Shown: piece after piece, positions 35,101 through 42,984 of the stretch
How positions within the stretch are numbered: position 1 is the stretch's first letter
Layout of the letters: each line of letters starts with the position of its first letter
Assembly: GCA_965267435.1 (NCBI GenBank)
Contig: OZ253960.1
Coordinates: 6,014,001-6,078,000, forward strand
Direction: 5' to 3'
DNA from: JAWPMT01 sp965267435
GTDB taxonomy: Bacteria > Bacteroidota > Bacteroidia > Cytophagales > Cyclobacteriaceae
Length of the DNA: 64,000 bases
Notes under the pieces: model-generated
Databases searched by the model: none
Told to the model about the DNA's origin: nothing
What the model saw: the letters and a program-made list of their open reading frames with translations, nothing else
Program-made: the position numbers and the translations under genes

Positions 35101-35364
35101 TTCTCTCGAGACAGAAGAGACTTCCACGATGCCGACGATGCCCTTGATGGCTTCCTCAATCTTGATGGTCACACCTTCCTCCACTTCTTCTGGAGAGGCA
35201 CCGGGAAAAACGACGCTGACTGTGATGAGCTTCGGCTGGGCTTCGGGGAAGAAAGATTTCTTGATCCCAAACACATAGCTCAGGGCCCCCACAATCATGA
35301 CCACCCCAATGATGGCGTTTGCCCAAATGGGGTACTTGACGAAGAAGGTAACGATCGCTCTCAT
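32176..35364 (-). CDS. RND multidrug efflux permease (HAE1/AcrB-like)
   Basis: A 1062-residue RND transporter with 12 membrane helices in the usual 1+5+1+5 order and two large periplasmic loops. The proton-relay aspartates of TM4 are visible in GILVDDGIVIAENIY (near residue 395), with GVLVNDAVVMLDRF as the mirrored TM10 site. It should pump lipophilic compounds with the adaptor encoded just upstream; an outer-membrane TolC is not encoded beside them. The gene follows the adaptor by one base, so the two form an operon. Confidence 0.93.
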   Translation of the reverse strand: MRAIVTFFVKYPIWANAIIGVVMIVGALSYVFGIKKSFFPEAQPKLITVSVVFPGASPEEVEEGVTIKIEEAIKGIVGIVEVSSVSRENSASVTIETSTDYELDDITTEVKNAVDRINSFPESAEKPVVVKQKSTTFAVFMGVKGNVPLEDLKTTAEKVENDFLNSSLISQVRLSGFPEIEIAIEVSEADLRRYGLTFSQVAGAVRANNRDVSGGSIKTDAEEIKIRANSKEFDPARIEQIIVRANPDGTKVLLRDIATVEKKFADAPNKLYSNGERAVRISVSKLPEEDITKIANYVMNYVEEFNTKNSTVQLFTYFNANEVLEDRLNLLKKNFGIGLLLVLLVLGLFLSLRLSFWVAFGIPLSFLAMFIVGDLAGITINLLSLFGMLLVVGILVDDGIVIAENIYTHFQRGKDPKKAAIDGTMEMIPSVFTSVMTTIVAFLPLLYLDNNGFTRETGIVVIACLGFSMVEAFFVLPAHLASQKILSKKEHRNWYSKFRGFMEGAIETLRYKVYARALKFLIDWKWVSFAVPLMFIFITIGMFRGGFVKSSFYPIPPADDLNMNLQLKPGTRENVTEAYLVAFQDSVWAVHREIQEAYAFEDSIITTIDLAVGANSSRQTGSHLGYLNINFENLEEKNIAPFEVSRRIRAKIGDVPEAESFTIGNVNYFGKPISISLKSSNIENLELAKDDLKSALSEITVVKEITDNASIGQREIELELKPLAYLLGMTQQDITTQIRQGFFGEEVQRLQIGSDEVKVWVRYPKEDRLSITQLEEMKVKMSDGAEYPLTALTDYTIGRGVININHFNGKREVRVDAELGSKDASLPDILEKISADILPPILAKYPGLEYSYEGQSSRGAREFGSLAQVMPIIFLLLLLFITLNFRSFYQTVLIMFLIPLGVICAMFGHWIEGVVFYYTISGYGVLALTGVLVNDAVVMLDRFNKNIKEGMKIEEAAHKAGVARFRAIILTSLTTVAGLYPLILETSFQAQLLIPMAVSLAWGVLLGTLFILFFFPIIILVFNDVRLGIYQLFRLLFGKKEHLTREDVEPAMIELKRELEFK

Positions 35365-35365
35365 A

Positions 35366-36484
35366 TCAATTGGCGATTTTTACTTTCATGTTTTCAGCAG
35401 CATTGGCAGGGGCATCTACGACGACTGGTGTGCCTTCTGGCAGTCCGCCTATTACAGCTTCTTCCTGGCTGATCTTGGCGACCTCCACTTGTTGGAGCGA
35501 GAGGACACTGTCTTGCACGACGAACACCTGATCCTTATTGCGGATCACCTTGCGGTCGATGGCCATGCCGGCTTCGATGATCTTGCCGGGGATGAGTGCC
35601 TTGAGGTATAGTCCATCATAGATATCTGCCTGGCGATTGTCGATCTGCACATACACATTGATGGACTGGTTATTGGGATCGATGAAGTCTGCGATCCGAG
35701 ACACGCGACCAGTCCACTCCTGGGCACTGGACTCTTCGAGCAGCTTCACCTCCTTACCGATCTCCACATACTTGATGTCGTCTTTGAGTACCGGAACTTT
35801 GAGCTCCAATCGATCGGTGCGTATCAAAGTAGCGACCCGAGCGCCTGGGCTTACCACGGACCCTATTTCAAGGGCGACACCGAGCACACTCCCATTATAG
35901 GGGGCACGGAGTTGGTACTTAGTGAGATTTTCTTCCAGGCTCTTGATGCTGTAGTATTCAGATAGCACATTGGAGGTGGCGAGATAAGTTTTCAGCTTGG
36001 CAGAAGATACTGCCGGCAGTGGTGCCAGCTCCTTTTCCATATCGATTGCCAGGAAGTACTTATTCCACTCCTCATAGGCTTCGGGGTGGTCTATCTTCAC
36101 ATCCGCTAGCGCTATGGCCAGTAGATTCAAAAAGTTGCTCTTGCGCGCTTGCAGGTTGAGTACTTGCTCGCGATTGTTAACGTTTGCCAGCACCTGACCC
36201 CGCCGAAATCTCTGCCCCTCTTCCAACTGGACAGCGCCCGGCTCCAATTTACCGCCCACTTCGGCAATTAGATCCACACGCTGTGAGGACTGCACCCTCC
36301 CGAGAGCTTCAATCTGTATGGGAATGGCCTGATAATAGACTTCCTCCACCTTGACGTAGTTCACGGGCTGCGGCTTCGGCCGTTGCGGTGGCAGTTCCTT
36401 CTTGCCCGCCAAAAAACCGGAGAAGGCAAAAGCCCCCGCTAACATCACAACTACAAGGGAAATGGTAATTATTCTCTTTTTCAT
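35366..36484 (-). CDS. RND efflux adaptor (membrane fusion protein)
   Basis: A 372-residue periplasmic adaptor anchored by an N-terminal helix (about residues 4-27). The lipoyl/barrel-sandwich halves are seen at VDLIAEVGGKLEP and LRAPYNGSVLGV, with a helical hairpin between (about 100-180), and the beta-barrel domain with ELKVPVLKDDIKYVEIG and the ALIPG segment after it. It bridges the permease to an outer-membrane channel. Its start is at the ATG 36484; no clear Shine-Dalgarno is present. Confidence 0.9.
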   Translation of the reverse strand: MKKRIITISLVVVMLAGAFAFSGFLAGKKELPPQRPKPQPVNYVKVEEVYYQAIPIQIEALGRVQSSQRVDLIAEVGGKLEPGAVQLEEGQRFRRGQVLANVNNREQVLNLQARKSNFLNLLAIALADVKIDHPEAYEEWNKYFLAIDMEKELAPLPAVSSAKLKTYLATSNVLSEYYSIKSLEENLTKYQLRAPYNGSVLGVALEIGSVVSPGARVATLIRTDRLELKVPVLKDDIKYVEIGKEVKLLEESSAQEWTGRVSRIADFIDPNNQSINVYVQIDNRQADIYDGLYLKALIPGKIIEAGMAIDRKVIRNKDQVFVVQDSVLSLQQVEVAKISQEEAVIGGLPEGTPVVVDAPANAAENMKVKIAN

Positions 36485-36915
36485 AAGGAGTTGCCTATTT
36501 GCTCTTAGACGCTTAGAAGACTAAGAAATGGACATTTTGTTTAAAAAAATCCGCCAAATCCTTCGCACGGTTACATATGATTTTGAAGGACCATAGAGGG
36601 GAGGGGGCGCACTGGCCGTGAAGAGAGAGCAGTTCAATGGCACCGATCTAAAAAGCCGGTGATTCTCCGCTCTACTTCACGGCCGCTCTCGCTATGGCCA
36701 TCCCACTCCCGATAGCTATCGGTGCCCCCTCGAGCATGGTCAAGCCTTCAGCCGCGCTGCCCATCTCAAACCCATGCCTCGTCTTGACCCTATGCTTTTG
36801 GCCAAGGGGTTGGAACTGGGGACCCTAAATTATCGATGGTACTCGTTGAATTGATTGGGGTCGCAGGAGGTGAAAAAGGCTGGATTAGTGTATTTTCCAG
36901 TTAAAACCCACCATT
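36485..36915. repeat. intergenic gap with nested inverted repeats
   Basis: No gene is seen in these 431 bases. GGCCGTGAAG (36615-36624) pairs with CTTCACGGCC near 36675-36685, and outside them GAGGGGGC near 36600 pairs with GCCCCCTC near 36725; a CCGATAGCTATCGG palindrome lies inside the right arm. The structure could be a mobile inverted-repeat remnant. Confidence 0.55.
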
Positions 36916-37908
36916 ATGAACCGACTAGTTGCCACTCTCTTTCTGATATCTGCTGTGCCAACCTTTGTGTTTACTCAGCCTACCCCAACGGGAAATCCTG
37001 AGGACTTCAAGCTGAAAACCTGCCTACATTCTATCAGCTACTATGGCGCTTGGCGCGGACAGACGGCATTGAGTGTTGAAGAATTTCTGGAGAAAGCGAA
37101 GGAACTGGGATATGAAGGGGTCATGCTCGTGGCGAAAAGGCCCCATGTCTCACCCCATGACTATGACAAAGCGGCACGCAAAAGGCTCAAGGAGAAAATC
37201 GAATCCTTGGGACTCACCCTTGTTGCTTTGGCCGGATATACCGATTTCACTGCGGGCATCGACAAGCCAGGTATACCCAATGCTGAGATACAGGCGGCGT
37301 GGGTAGGTGAAGTGGCAGAGCTCGCGAAAGACCTTGGTACGAACATGGTGCGGATCTTCACGGGCTACGAGCGTCCCGGCATCCCTTATGATAGGCAATA
37401 TGCAGTCGTAGTAGACGGCTTGAGAATGGCAGGTAAGCTGGCTGCTGAGCATGGCGTGACCCTTTCTGTACAGAATCACCATGATATCGCCTTGCATCAC
37501 GATGCGATGTACTGGCTCTTGAAGGAAGTGAATATGCCCAATGTCATGGCGGGATGGGATGCCTGGTCTCCCGCCTTGGAAGGACTGTCCGGCGAGGAGA
37601 TGCGTCAGTCGATCCTTAAGATGAAACCTTTTATTGTGAATACTATCGCCGCCGACTATGTGGAGCAGGCTCGCTTTCAGTACGTTCACCAACTGACCAA
37701 CTACCAGGCAAAGAAACCTGTCATGCGCGCGGTGCCCATGGGGGAGGGCATGATTGATTATGAAACCTGGTTTTCGGCTTTGAAAGAGATCGGCTACCAG
37801 GGTTGGGTTGTCTACGAGATGTGCGAGGTGTTGGAAGGGGGCGGTAGTATTGAGAACCTGGACAAGACTGCCAAGATCTTTTTGGAGTATATGAAGCAGT
37901 TCGAATAA
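36916..37908 (+). CDS. secreted sugar phosphate isomerase/epimerase-like TIM barrel protein
   Basis: A 330-residue exported protein (signal peptide about 1-20, MNRLVATLFLISAVPTFVFT then Q) of the xylose isomerase-like/AP endonuclease 2 fold. Features are LSVEEFLEKAKELGYEGVMLV, LGLTLVALAGYTDF, TNMVRIFTGYERPG, LSVQNHHDIALHHD (metal-binding His), and the C-terminal GWVVYEMCEVLEGGG. In Bacteroidota such secreted members often occur with polysaccharide or sugar-oxidation genes. The substrate is not readable. Confidence 0.85.
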   Translation: MNRLVATLFLISAVPTFVFTQPTPTGNPEDFKLKTCLHSISYYGAWRGQTALSVEEFLEKAKELGYEGVMLVAKRPHVSPHDYDKAARKRLKEKIESLGLTLVALAGYTDFTAGIDKPGIPNAEIQAAWVGEVAELAKDLGTNMVRIFTGYERPGIPYDRQYAVVVDGLRMAGKLAAEHGVTLSVQNHHDIALHHDAMYWLLKEVNMPNVMAGWDAWSPALEGLSGEEMRQSILKMKPFIVNTIAADYVEQARFQYVHQLTNYQAKKPVMRAVPMGEGMIDYETWFSALKEIGYQGWVVYEMCEVLEGGGSIENLDKTAKIFLEYMKQFE

Positions 37909-38037
37909 CCCAGATTCACAGCGACAATCGTTGGTCTTAGCGTCTAACTAAGGTGGCGTTGCTTCCTTGACGCGAGGGCCCGCGACTTAGCGCTTCATAT
38001 TCAGTAAATTACTACTATGGGGATCCAAGGAGATAAA

Positions 38038-38346
38038 ATGACGGGCGCCTCGCAATTGTCTGCGGAGAGCCTGCTGGACCGATTGGCCATTGACCAATTA
38101 TCGTCCAAAAAAATGTTTGGTGGCCACGGCATTTTCCATGACGGTAAGATGTTCGGCATCGTCAACTCAAAAGGCGACATCTACTTCAAAGTCGACGACA
38201 GCAATCGGGCACGATTCGAAGCCGCCGGTGCACACCAACATGCTAAGATGCCTTACTTCTCCGTGCCTACTGCGGTGCTTGAGGACGTCGAGTCGCTCAC
38301 GGATTGGGCGCAATCCGCCATTGCTGTCGCGCAGCGGGAAAAATAG
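38038..38346 (+). CDS. TfoX N-terminal domain protein
   Basis: A 102-residue protein made of one TfoX-N domain: SKKMFGGHGIFHDGKMFGIVNSKGDIYFKVDD is the core signature, followed by KMPYFSVPTAVLED. TfoX in gamma-proteobacteria controls competence, but stand-alone TfoX-N proteins in other phyla have unknown roles. I chose the ATG at 38038 because AAGGAG at 38027-38032 forms a well-spaced Shine-Dalgarno site; an ATG at 38017 is in frame. Confidence 0.85.
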   Translation: MTGASQLSAESLLDRLAIDQLSSKKMFGGHGIFHDGKMFGIVNSKGDIYFKVDDSNRARFEAAGAHQHAKMPYFSVPTAVLEDVESLTDWAQSAIAVAQREK

Positions 38347-38364
38347 TTATGGTCAAGGATTGAT

Positions 38365-38397
38365 GCGCTGGTTGCGGAAGCTTCCGTAAACCAGCGC
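38365..38397 (+). terminator. strong hairpin downstream of the TfoX-N gene
   Basis: GCGCTGGTT (38365-38373) pairs perfectly with AACCAGCGC (38389-38397), and the space between them is itself nearly palindromic (CGGAAGCTTCCG). It begins 19 bases after the stop codon. There is no T-run, so it may be a terminator of low efficiency or a transcript-end stabiliser; it also marks the left border of the REP array. Confidence 0.5.
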
Positions 38398-38399
38398 TG

Positions 38400-38605
38400 G
38401 TCTTAGCGAGACGCTAAGACCCATTTCTCGTGGTGTTGGATCTAGTCCTAGCGTCCCTGACCTAGTCTTAGCGTCTCGCTAAGACCGATATTTCGGTATT
38501 CGGGACTATTAATTGTTTGTAATTCTGAACTAGTCTTAGCGTCTCTGACCTGACCTATTCTTAGCGTCTCGCTAAGACCAATACTTATTGAACCCTCGCT
38601 AAGAC
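38400..38605. repeat. left REP array of the RAYT unit
   Basis: Copies of a 21-base palindrome with arms GTCTTAGCG and CGCTAAGAC around a 3-base centre (AGA or TCT). Full copies are at 38400-38420, 38465-38485 and 38558-38578 (first base changed). Half or decayed copies are at 38445-38455, 38533-38546 and 38597-38605. Spacing is uneven (about 45-70 bases) and the centre orientation alternates. A further half copy lies at 37934-37953, before the TfoX-N gene. Confidence 0.9.
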
Positions 38606-38637
38606 GGCTTTTACTCTCAAAATACCGTTGTTCGCCC

Positions 38638-39189
38638 TCAATCCAGGAAATAGATGTTGATCATCCCTTTTTCCCCTTCGTAATCCCTGGCGCTGCTATA
38701 TCTCCATTCTCTAGGTTCTTCGACAAAACCGGCAGTGACTGGATTATTGTGGATATAGTTGATGCGCGAGTCAATTTTGGTATTGGAGTTCATCTCTATC
38801 GGATGATTATGTTGCTGCCAAAACTGAAAGTCACGGTTATTGGACTTCTGCTTACCTGCTGTCGTGAACATTTCCATCATCCAAGCCTTGCGACTTTCCC
38901 GTGAGTTGGTCTCAATCGCTTTTCTGATATGTCGAGACGTGAATGCCTTGAGATCGCGGATGATGTCACTTAGAGGCATAGCGCCTGTGGTCCCTAATAT
39001 GAAGTGTGCGTGGTTTGGCATGATGCACCAGGCTCCCACGAGCAATCCTTTTTCCTTCTGACAGAATTGAATACTCTCAACGAGCAATTGGCGATAGTCA
39101 TCACGGGTGAAAACATCTATCCATTCTACCACAGTAAATGTCACAAAGTGGAATTGTTCTTGGTCTCGAATGGCGTACTTTCTACCCAT
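38638..39189 (-). CDS. REP-associated tyrosine transposase (RAYT)
   Basis: A 183-residue single-strand DNA transposase of the Y1 family. The HUH metal motif is H60-A61-H62 in IMPNHAHFILGT, and Y145 in RINYIHNNPVTAGFVEEP is the catalytic tyrosine next to the family's conserved YIHxNP block. Size and the N-terminal FVTFTVVEWIDVFT are typical of RAYTs, which bind and cut palindromic REP sequences. It is flanked on both sides by arrays of a matching palindrome, and so is the probable source of their spread. It looks intact. Confidence 0.93.
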   Translation of the reverse strand: MGRKYAIRDQEQFHFVTFTVVEWIDVFTRDDYRQLLVESIQFCQKEKGLLVGAWCIMPNHAHFILGTTGAMPLSDIIRDLKAFTSRHIRKAIETNSRESRKAWMMEMFTTAGKQKSNNRDFQFWQQHNHPIEMNSNTKIDSRINYIHNNPVTAGFVEEPREWRYSSARDYEGEKGMINIYFLD

Positions 39190-39233
39190 GAATTAAAGTT
39201 AGGTAACTGGTCTGAGTGAGCCCAACGTCATTG

Positions 39234-39418
39234 GTCTTAGCGAGACGCTAAGACCAGTTCCTCGTGATGCTTAATTTCTTGATCTAGTCTTAGCGTCTCG
39301 CTAAGACGGCTTTTGGACGCTCGACTTAGCCTTGGCTTCCTGATAGCTCGACTTAGCCCCGGCGTCCTGATATATTCTTGGGGTCTCGCTAAGACCATTT
39401 ATAACCCTTCGCTAAGAC
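39234..39418. repeat. right REP array of the RAYT unit with a 27-bp tandem repeat
   Basis: Full palindromes at 39234-39254 and 39287-39307, and a decayed copy at 39375-39395. Two 27-base tandem units stand between (39319-39345 and 39346-39372; three base differences). A half site at 39409-39418 (TCGCTAAGAC) contains the stop codon of the symporter gene (39412-39414). Confidence 0.9.
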
Positions 39419-41109
39419 CTTCGCCCGGGCCTCAAGACTAACCAACTACCTATCCCCGCCAGCGCTACTACAAGAAGTATCAGGATCCAGTAGAGTGGTC
39501 CAATGCCACCAACCACCCCCAACGGTGAAAATGTCAGATACAGGATGACAATGCTCGCGATCAATACGAACGATGCCGGATAGGCATACCTCCATGGCTT
39601 CAGGTCTACATCGGGCTTCGTCGATGGTAAAGTCCACTGTTTGGTGGTTGGCCAGAAATAGCCGATCGTAAGCATGAGTGCAAACTCTGCCGCAAACAGG
39701 ATCGCATAGACATGCACGAAGTGGATATCCACTTCAAATACGAATCGCAGCAGCGCATAGGCAATCACATGGAACACAATCGAGATCTTCGCTGCGATCG
39801 CCGGTACTTTTTTGAAGAAAAGACCAACAACGACCACAGTGATAATCGGGATATTGTAGAAGCCGGTGAAGATGCGTATGATCTGCCACAAGCCTTCGGG
39901 GGCATATTGGAGCAGGGGAGATACGACGAAAGAAAACAAGGCAATTATCACGCTGGCTATTTTCGCTACTCGGATAACTTGTCTTTCGTTGAGCCGGCCC
40001 TTGCGCAGGGGTTCATAAATGTCCAACACAAACATAGTTGCTGCGCTATTCAGCAGCGAATTGAAGGAACTGAAGACCGCACCCAGCAACACGGCGAGGA
40101 AAAACCCCGAGAGGTACGTCGGAAGCACTTCCTTGATCAACGTGGGATAAGCCAGATCAATAGTTGGGAGACTATCACCATACAAATGATAGGCGATCGT
40201 ACCTGGCACCATCATCAAGAATGGGACCAGCAGTTTGTAAAAACCCGAAAGAATGACTCCTTTCTGACCTTCTTTTAGGCTGGCAGCCCCCAGTGTTCTT
40301 TGGATCACGTACTGGTTCGTGCCCCAGTAGAAAAGGTTGGCGAAGATCATCCCCGTGAAGATGGTTCCAAAAGGTAACGGGTCGGTGGAGCTACCGATCG
40401 CATTCAGCTTTTCCGTGTGCTCGGTCAGGAAGGTGCCCACGCCACGAAAGAATTGCCCATCTCCCAGCGCGATGAAACCAAGTATCGGGACGAGGATCCC
40501 CACGATCAACAATCCCAGCCCATTGATGGTATCAGATACGGCTACAGCTTTGAGTCCACCGAAGATGGCGTAGATCGATCCAATTACTCCAATCGTCACA
40601 ATGGTGATCGTCAGGGCTTGCGAATAGCTGACGCCCAGCAGTTGAGGGACATCGAATAGACGGAGCACCGCGATGGAGCCTGAGTACAAGACAGACGGGA
40701 TCGTGATCAATCCATAGCCCAGCATGAACAGCACAACAGAAAGCCTTCGGACACCATCGTCGAATCTGCCGTTGAGGAACTCGGGTAGGGTAGTAAATGC
40801 TCCCCGTAGGTACTTGGGAAGGAAGACCAGTGCCATGATGACAATGGCCAGGCCTGCCGTGACTTCCCACGCCATGCTGCTCAGATTGTAGCCATAAGCA
40901 GAGCCATTGAGGCCGATGAGCTGCTCAGCGGAGAGATTGGTCAGTAGCAGCGATCCGGCAATGAAGATACCAGAGAGACTACGACCTGCCAGGAAGTAGC
41001 CCTCTCGTGAGTCCGTCTGCCCTTTGGTTTTGAGGTAGGACACATAAGCGACCAGCGCCATGAAGAAGGCGCAGCTGACAAGTGTAAGTACGATTTGCCC
41101 CGTGTCCAT
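39412..41109 (-). CDS. sodium:solute symporter (SSS/SLC5 family)
   Basis: A 565-residue transporter with about 14 membrane helices. The conserved N-terminal block is GRSLSGIFIAGSLLLTNLSAEQLIGLNGSAYG and AWEVTAGLA; the SSS helix regions LFDVPQLLGVSYSQALTITIV, FYWGTNQYVIQRTLGA and FSSFNSLLNSAATMFVLDIY are typical of the sugar/SGLT-like branch. The C-terminal residues Arg-Ser-stop come from the REP half site that overlaps the 3' end. It follows the flavin monooxygenase gene by three bases and may bring in its substrate. Confidence 0.92.
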   Translation of the reverse strand: MDTGQIVLTLVSCAFFMALVAYVSYLKTKGQTDSREGYFLAGRSLSGIFIAGSLLLTNLSAEQLIGLNGSAYGYNLSSMAWEVTAGLAIVIMALVFLPKYLRGAFTTLPEFLNGRFDDGVRRLSVVLFMLGYGLITIPSVLYSGSIAVLRLFDVPQLLGVSYSQALTITIVTIGVIGSIYAIFGGLKAVAVSDTINGLGLLIVGILVPILGFIALGDGQFFRGVGTFLTEHTEKLNAIGSSTDPLPFGTIFTGMIFANLFYWGTNQYVIQRTLGAASLKEGQKGVILSGFYKLLVPFLMMVPGTIAYHLYGDSLPTIDLAYPTLIKEVLPTYLSGFFLAVLLGAVFSSFNSLLNSAATMFVLDIYEPLRKGRLNERQVIRVAKIASVIIALFSFVVSPLLQYAPEGLWQIIRIFTGFYNIPIITVVVVGLFFKKVPAIAAKISIVFHVIAYALLRFVFEVDIHFVHVYAILFAAEFALMLTIGYFWPTTKQWTLPSTKPDVDLKPWRYAYPASFVLIASIVILYLTFSPLGVVGGIGPLYWILILLVVALAGIGSWLVLRPGRRS

Positions 41110-41112
41110 TGG

Positions 41113-42276
41113 TTAGTTTCTAGGCCCGGCAGCAAGCGGGGTCATGGGTTCTTCTTTGGGCTTGCGTCCTTGTACCTCAGGCATCGAGCAAGTCTTCATT
41201 TGCGGCAAAACATATTTTGCGAAGAGTTGGCACTCATCCAAATGGGGGTATCCTGAGAGGATGAAGGCACGGATACCCATCGCTTCGTAGCGCCTGAGTT
41301 TCTGCAGCACCTGGTCCGGATCGCCAACGATGGCTGCCCCGCAGCCCGACCGGGCTTTGCCGATCTCAGTCCACAGGTGTGGTTCGACGAAGCCTTCATT
41401 GTCCGCGGCGTCCCGGTTGGCTTGTTGCAGCGAGACACCGAAGGACTTGGCATCCAGTGCCCGTTCTCTAATTTCCTTGCCTTGCTCTTCGTCGATCTTT
41501 GACATCAGTCGCTTGGCGGCAGCGCGTGCCGCGCTTTCCGTTTCACGCACGATGACATGCACGCGCAAACCGAAATCGACCTTGCGCCCATAGGCGGCAG
41601 CCTTTGCGCTCATCGTCTCCATGTGCGAGCGGATTTTGTCCTCCGGCTCGGGCCACATGAGGTACACATCGCAATGCTCGGCGCAAAGGTCGATGGCGTT
41701 AGGAGAGTAGCCACCAAAGTACAGCAGAGGGCCTCCATTTTGCTGGTAGGGTTTTACCGGCTCTGTATTGGCCAATTCAATGTCGTAGAAATCTCCTTTG
41801 AACTGGATGTGGTCCTGTGTCCACCCTTGCTTCAGTATCTCAATCACCTCCCTTGATCGTTGATAGCGGGCCTCAGAGGGTAGGACGAATCCAGGCAGGT
41901 CTGAGGAAATGATATTGATCGTCAGTCGGCCTTTCAAAATGTGGTCGATGGTGGCTATTGTCCGACCGAGCATCGGCGGATGCACTTCCCCGCAGCGAAC
42001 CGCAGCGAGGAGATTAATATTTTCAGTTCGAGGTCCAACGGCTGCTACGAAGGGCAGAGTGTCTTGCCCCACTTGATAGGAAGAGGGGCACAGTACATTG
42101 CGGTACCCCAACTGATCGGCTGTTTCGACAATGCGCGAGGTATTTTCCCACGAACTCTTGTAGGTGGGGTCGTGTGCTCCCAAAAAGGCATCATCGCCAT
42201 TACAAAGCGGTGCAAACCACGCGACCTCAGAGGCATCGAGGTCGGAAGAACGGATCGGGATAGTGGCTTCAGACAT
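41113..42276 (-). CDS. LLM class flavin-dependent monooxygenase (SsuD-like)
   Basis: A 387-residue flavin monooxygenase of the luciferase-like/alkanesulfonate monooxygenase group. The TIM-barrel landmarks are VAWFAPLCNGDD, ETADQLGYRNVLCPSSYQ, NINLLAAVRCGEVHPPMLGRTIATIDHILKGRLTINIISSD, QFKGDFYDI, PLLYFGGYSPNAIDLCAEHCDVYLMWPEP and GDPDQVLQKLRRYEAMGIRAFILSGYPH. Such enzymes use reduced FMN and oxygen to cleave sulfonates or related compounds. The partner flavin reductase is not in the window. It is three bases upstream of the symporter, suggesting a joint uptake and breakdown operon. Confidence 0.88.
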   Translation of the reverse strand: MSEATIPIRSSDLDASEVAWFAPLCNGDDAFLGAHDPTYKSSWENTSRIVETADQLGYRNVLCPSSYQVGQDTLPFVAAVGPRTENINLLAAVRCGEVHPPMLGRTIATIDHILKGRLTINIISSDLPGFVLPSEARYQRSREVIEILKQGWTQDHIQFKGDFYDIELANTEPVKPYQQNGGPLLYFGGYSPNAIDLCAEHCDVYLMWPEPEDKIRSHMETMSAKAAAYGRKVDFGLRVHVIVRETESAARAAAKRLMSKIDEEQGKEIRERALDAKSFGVSLQQANRDAADNEGFVEPHLWTEIGKARSGCGAAIVGDPDQVLQKLRRYEAMGIRAFILSGYPHLDECQLFAKYVLPQMKTCSMPEVQGRKPKEEPMTPLAAGPRN

Positions 42277-42458
42277 TTCCAGTAAATTCAGCCCTAAACT
42301 AATCGATTTGGTATTCTCTGATGGGCCTGTGAAAATGCCAGGATGAGCTTAGGGCAGCTGCTTTCAGCCGCCGTTTGTGCCGGCGACGTATATAACTGAA
42401 AGAATCTAAGAGCTTTTTTGTGATTTTTCTGCTCCGACTGCGAATCACTAATTGAGTA

Positions 42459-42980
42459 ATGGGAGAAACTGTGACGCAATCAAAACAGCAATTGGTCGAC
42501 ATCCTCAACGAGCACAAGGCCTTGTTGTATAAGATCGTCAGCTTATACGCCCGGGATGACGAGGACCGGAAGGATTTGGAGCAGGAGATCACTATTCAAA
42601 TCTGGAGGTCGCTAAAAAGCTTTGACTCAGACTACAAATTGTCCACCTGGATCTACCGGGTTGCCTTAAATGCGGCGATCTCACATCTGAGAAAAGAGTC
42701 CAGGCGCCGGGACCAGCTTGAGCCATTGCACGAGTCGATTTTCACACTCTCGGAGGAGGAGGCCCAGGCTCAGCATGTTACCGAGCAATCGAAACTCCTC
42801 CACACATTTATCAGCCAACTTGATGAGCTCAACAAGGCATTGATGATTCTCTATCTCGAGGAGAAGAGCTATAAAGAGATTGCCCAAATACTCGGAATCT
42901 CAGAGTCGAATGTGGGTACGAAGATTGGCCGGATCAAAATCCTTTTGCGCGAGAAATTTCAACAAGCAATGAATCACTAA
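42459..42980 (+). CDS. ECF-type RNA polymerase sigma factor
   Basis: A 173-residue sigma-70-family factor with region 2 (about residues 15-90: LLYKIVSLYARDDEDRKDLEQEITIQIWRSL, then STWIYRVALNAAISHLRKESRRRD) and region 4 (about 110-165: LDELNKALMILYLEEKSYKEIAQILGISESNVGTKIGRIK). It lacks region 3 and is the ECF type. It is followed after four bases by a membrane protein that could act as its regulator. Target promoters were not identified. Confidence 0.9.
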   Translation: MGETVTQSKQQLVDILNEHKALLYKIVSLYARDDEDRKDLEQEITIQIWRSLKSFDSDYKLSTWIYRVALNAAISHLRKESRRRDQLEPLHESIFTLSEEEAQAQHVTEQSKLLHTFISQLDELNKALMILYLEEKSYKEIAQILGISESNVGTKIGRIKILLREKFQQAMNH

Positions 42981-42984
42981 GGTC

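Noticed and set aside
38638..39189. An IS200/IS605 element.
   Set aside because: The size, motif context and flanking palindromes match RAYT rather than a complete IS with TnpB; no second ORF and no element ends are found.
38400..39418. A CRISPR array, suggested by the regularly repeated 21-base motif.
   Set aside because: The motif is a full palindrome in both centre orientations, spacings vary from about 45 to 90 bases, there is no cas gene, and a RAYT transposase is between the copies.
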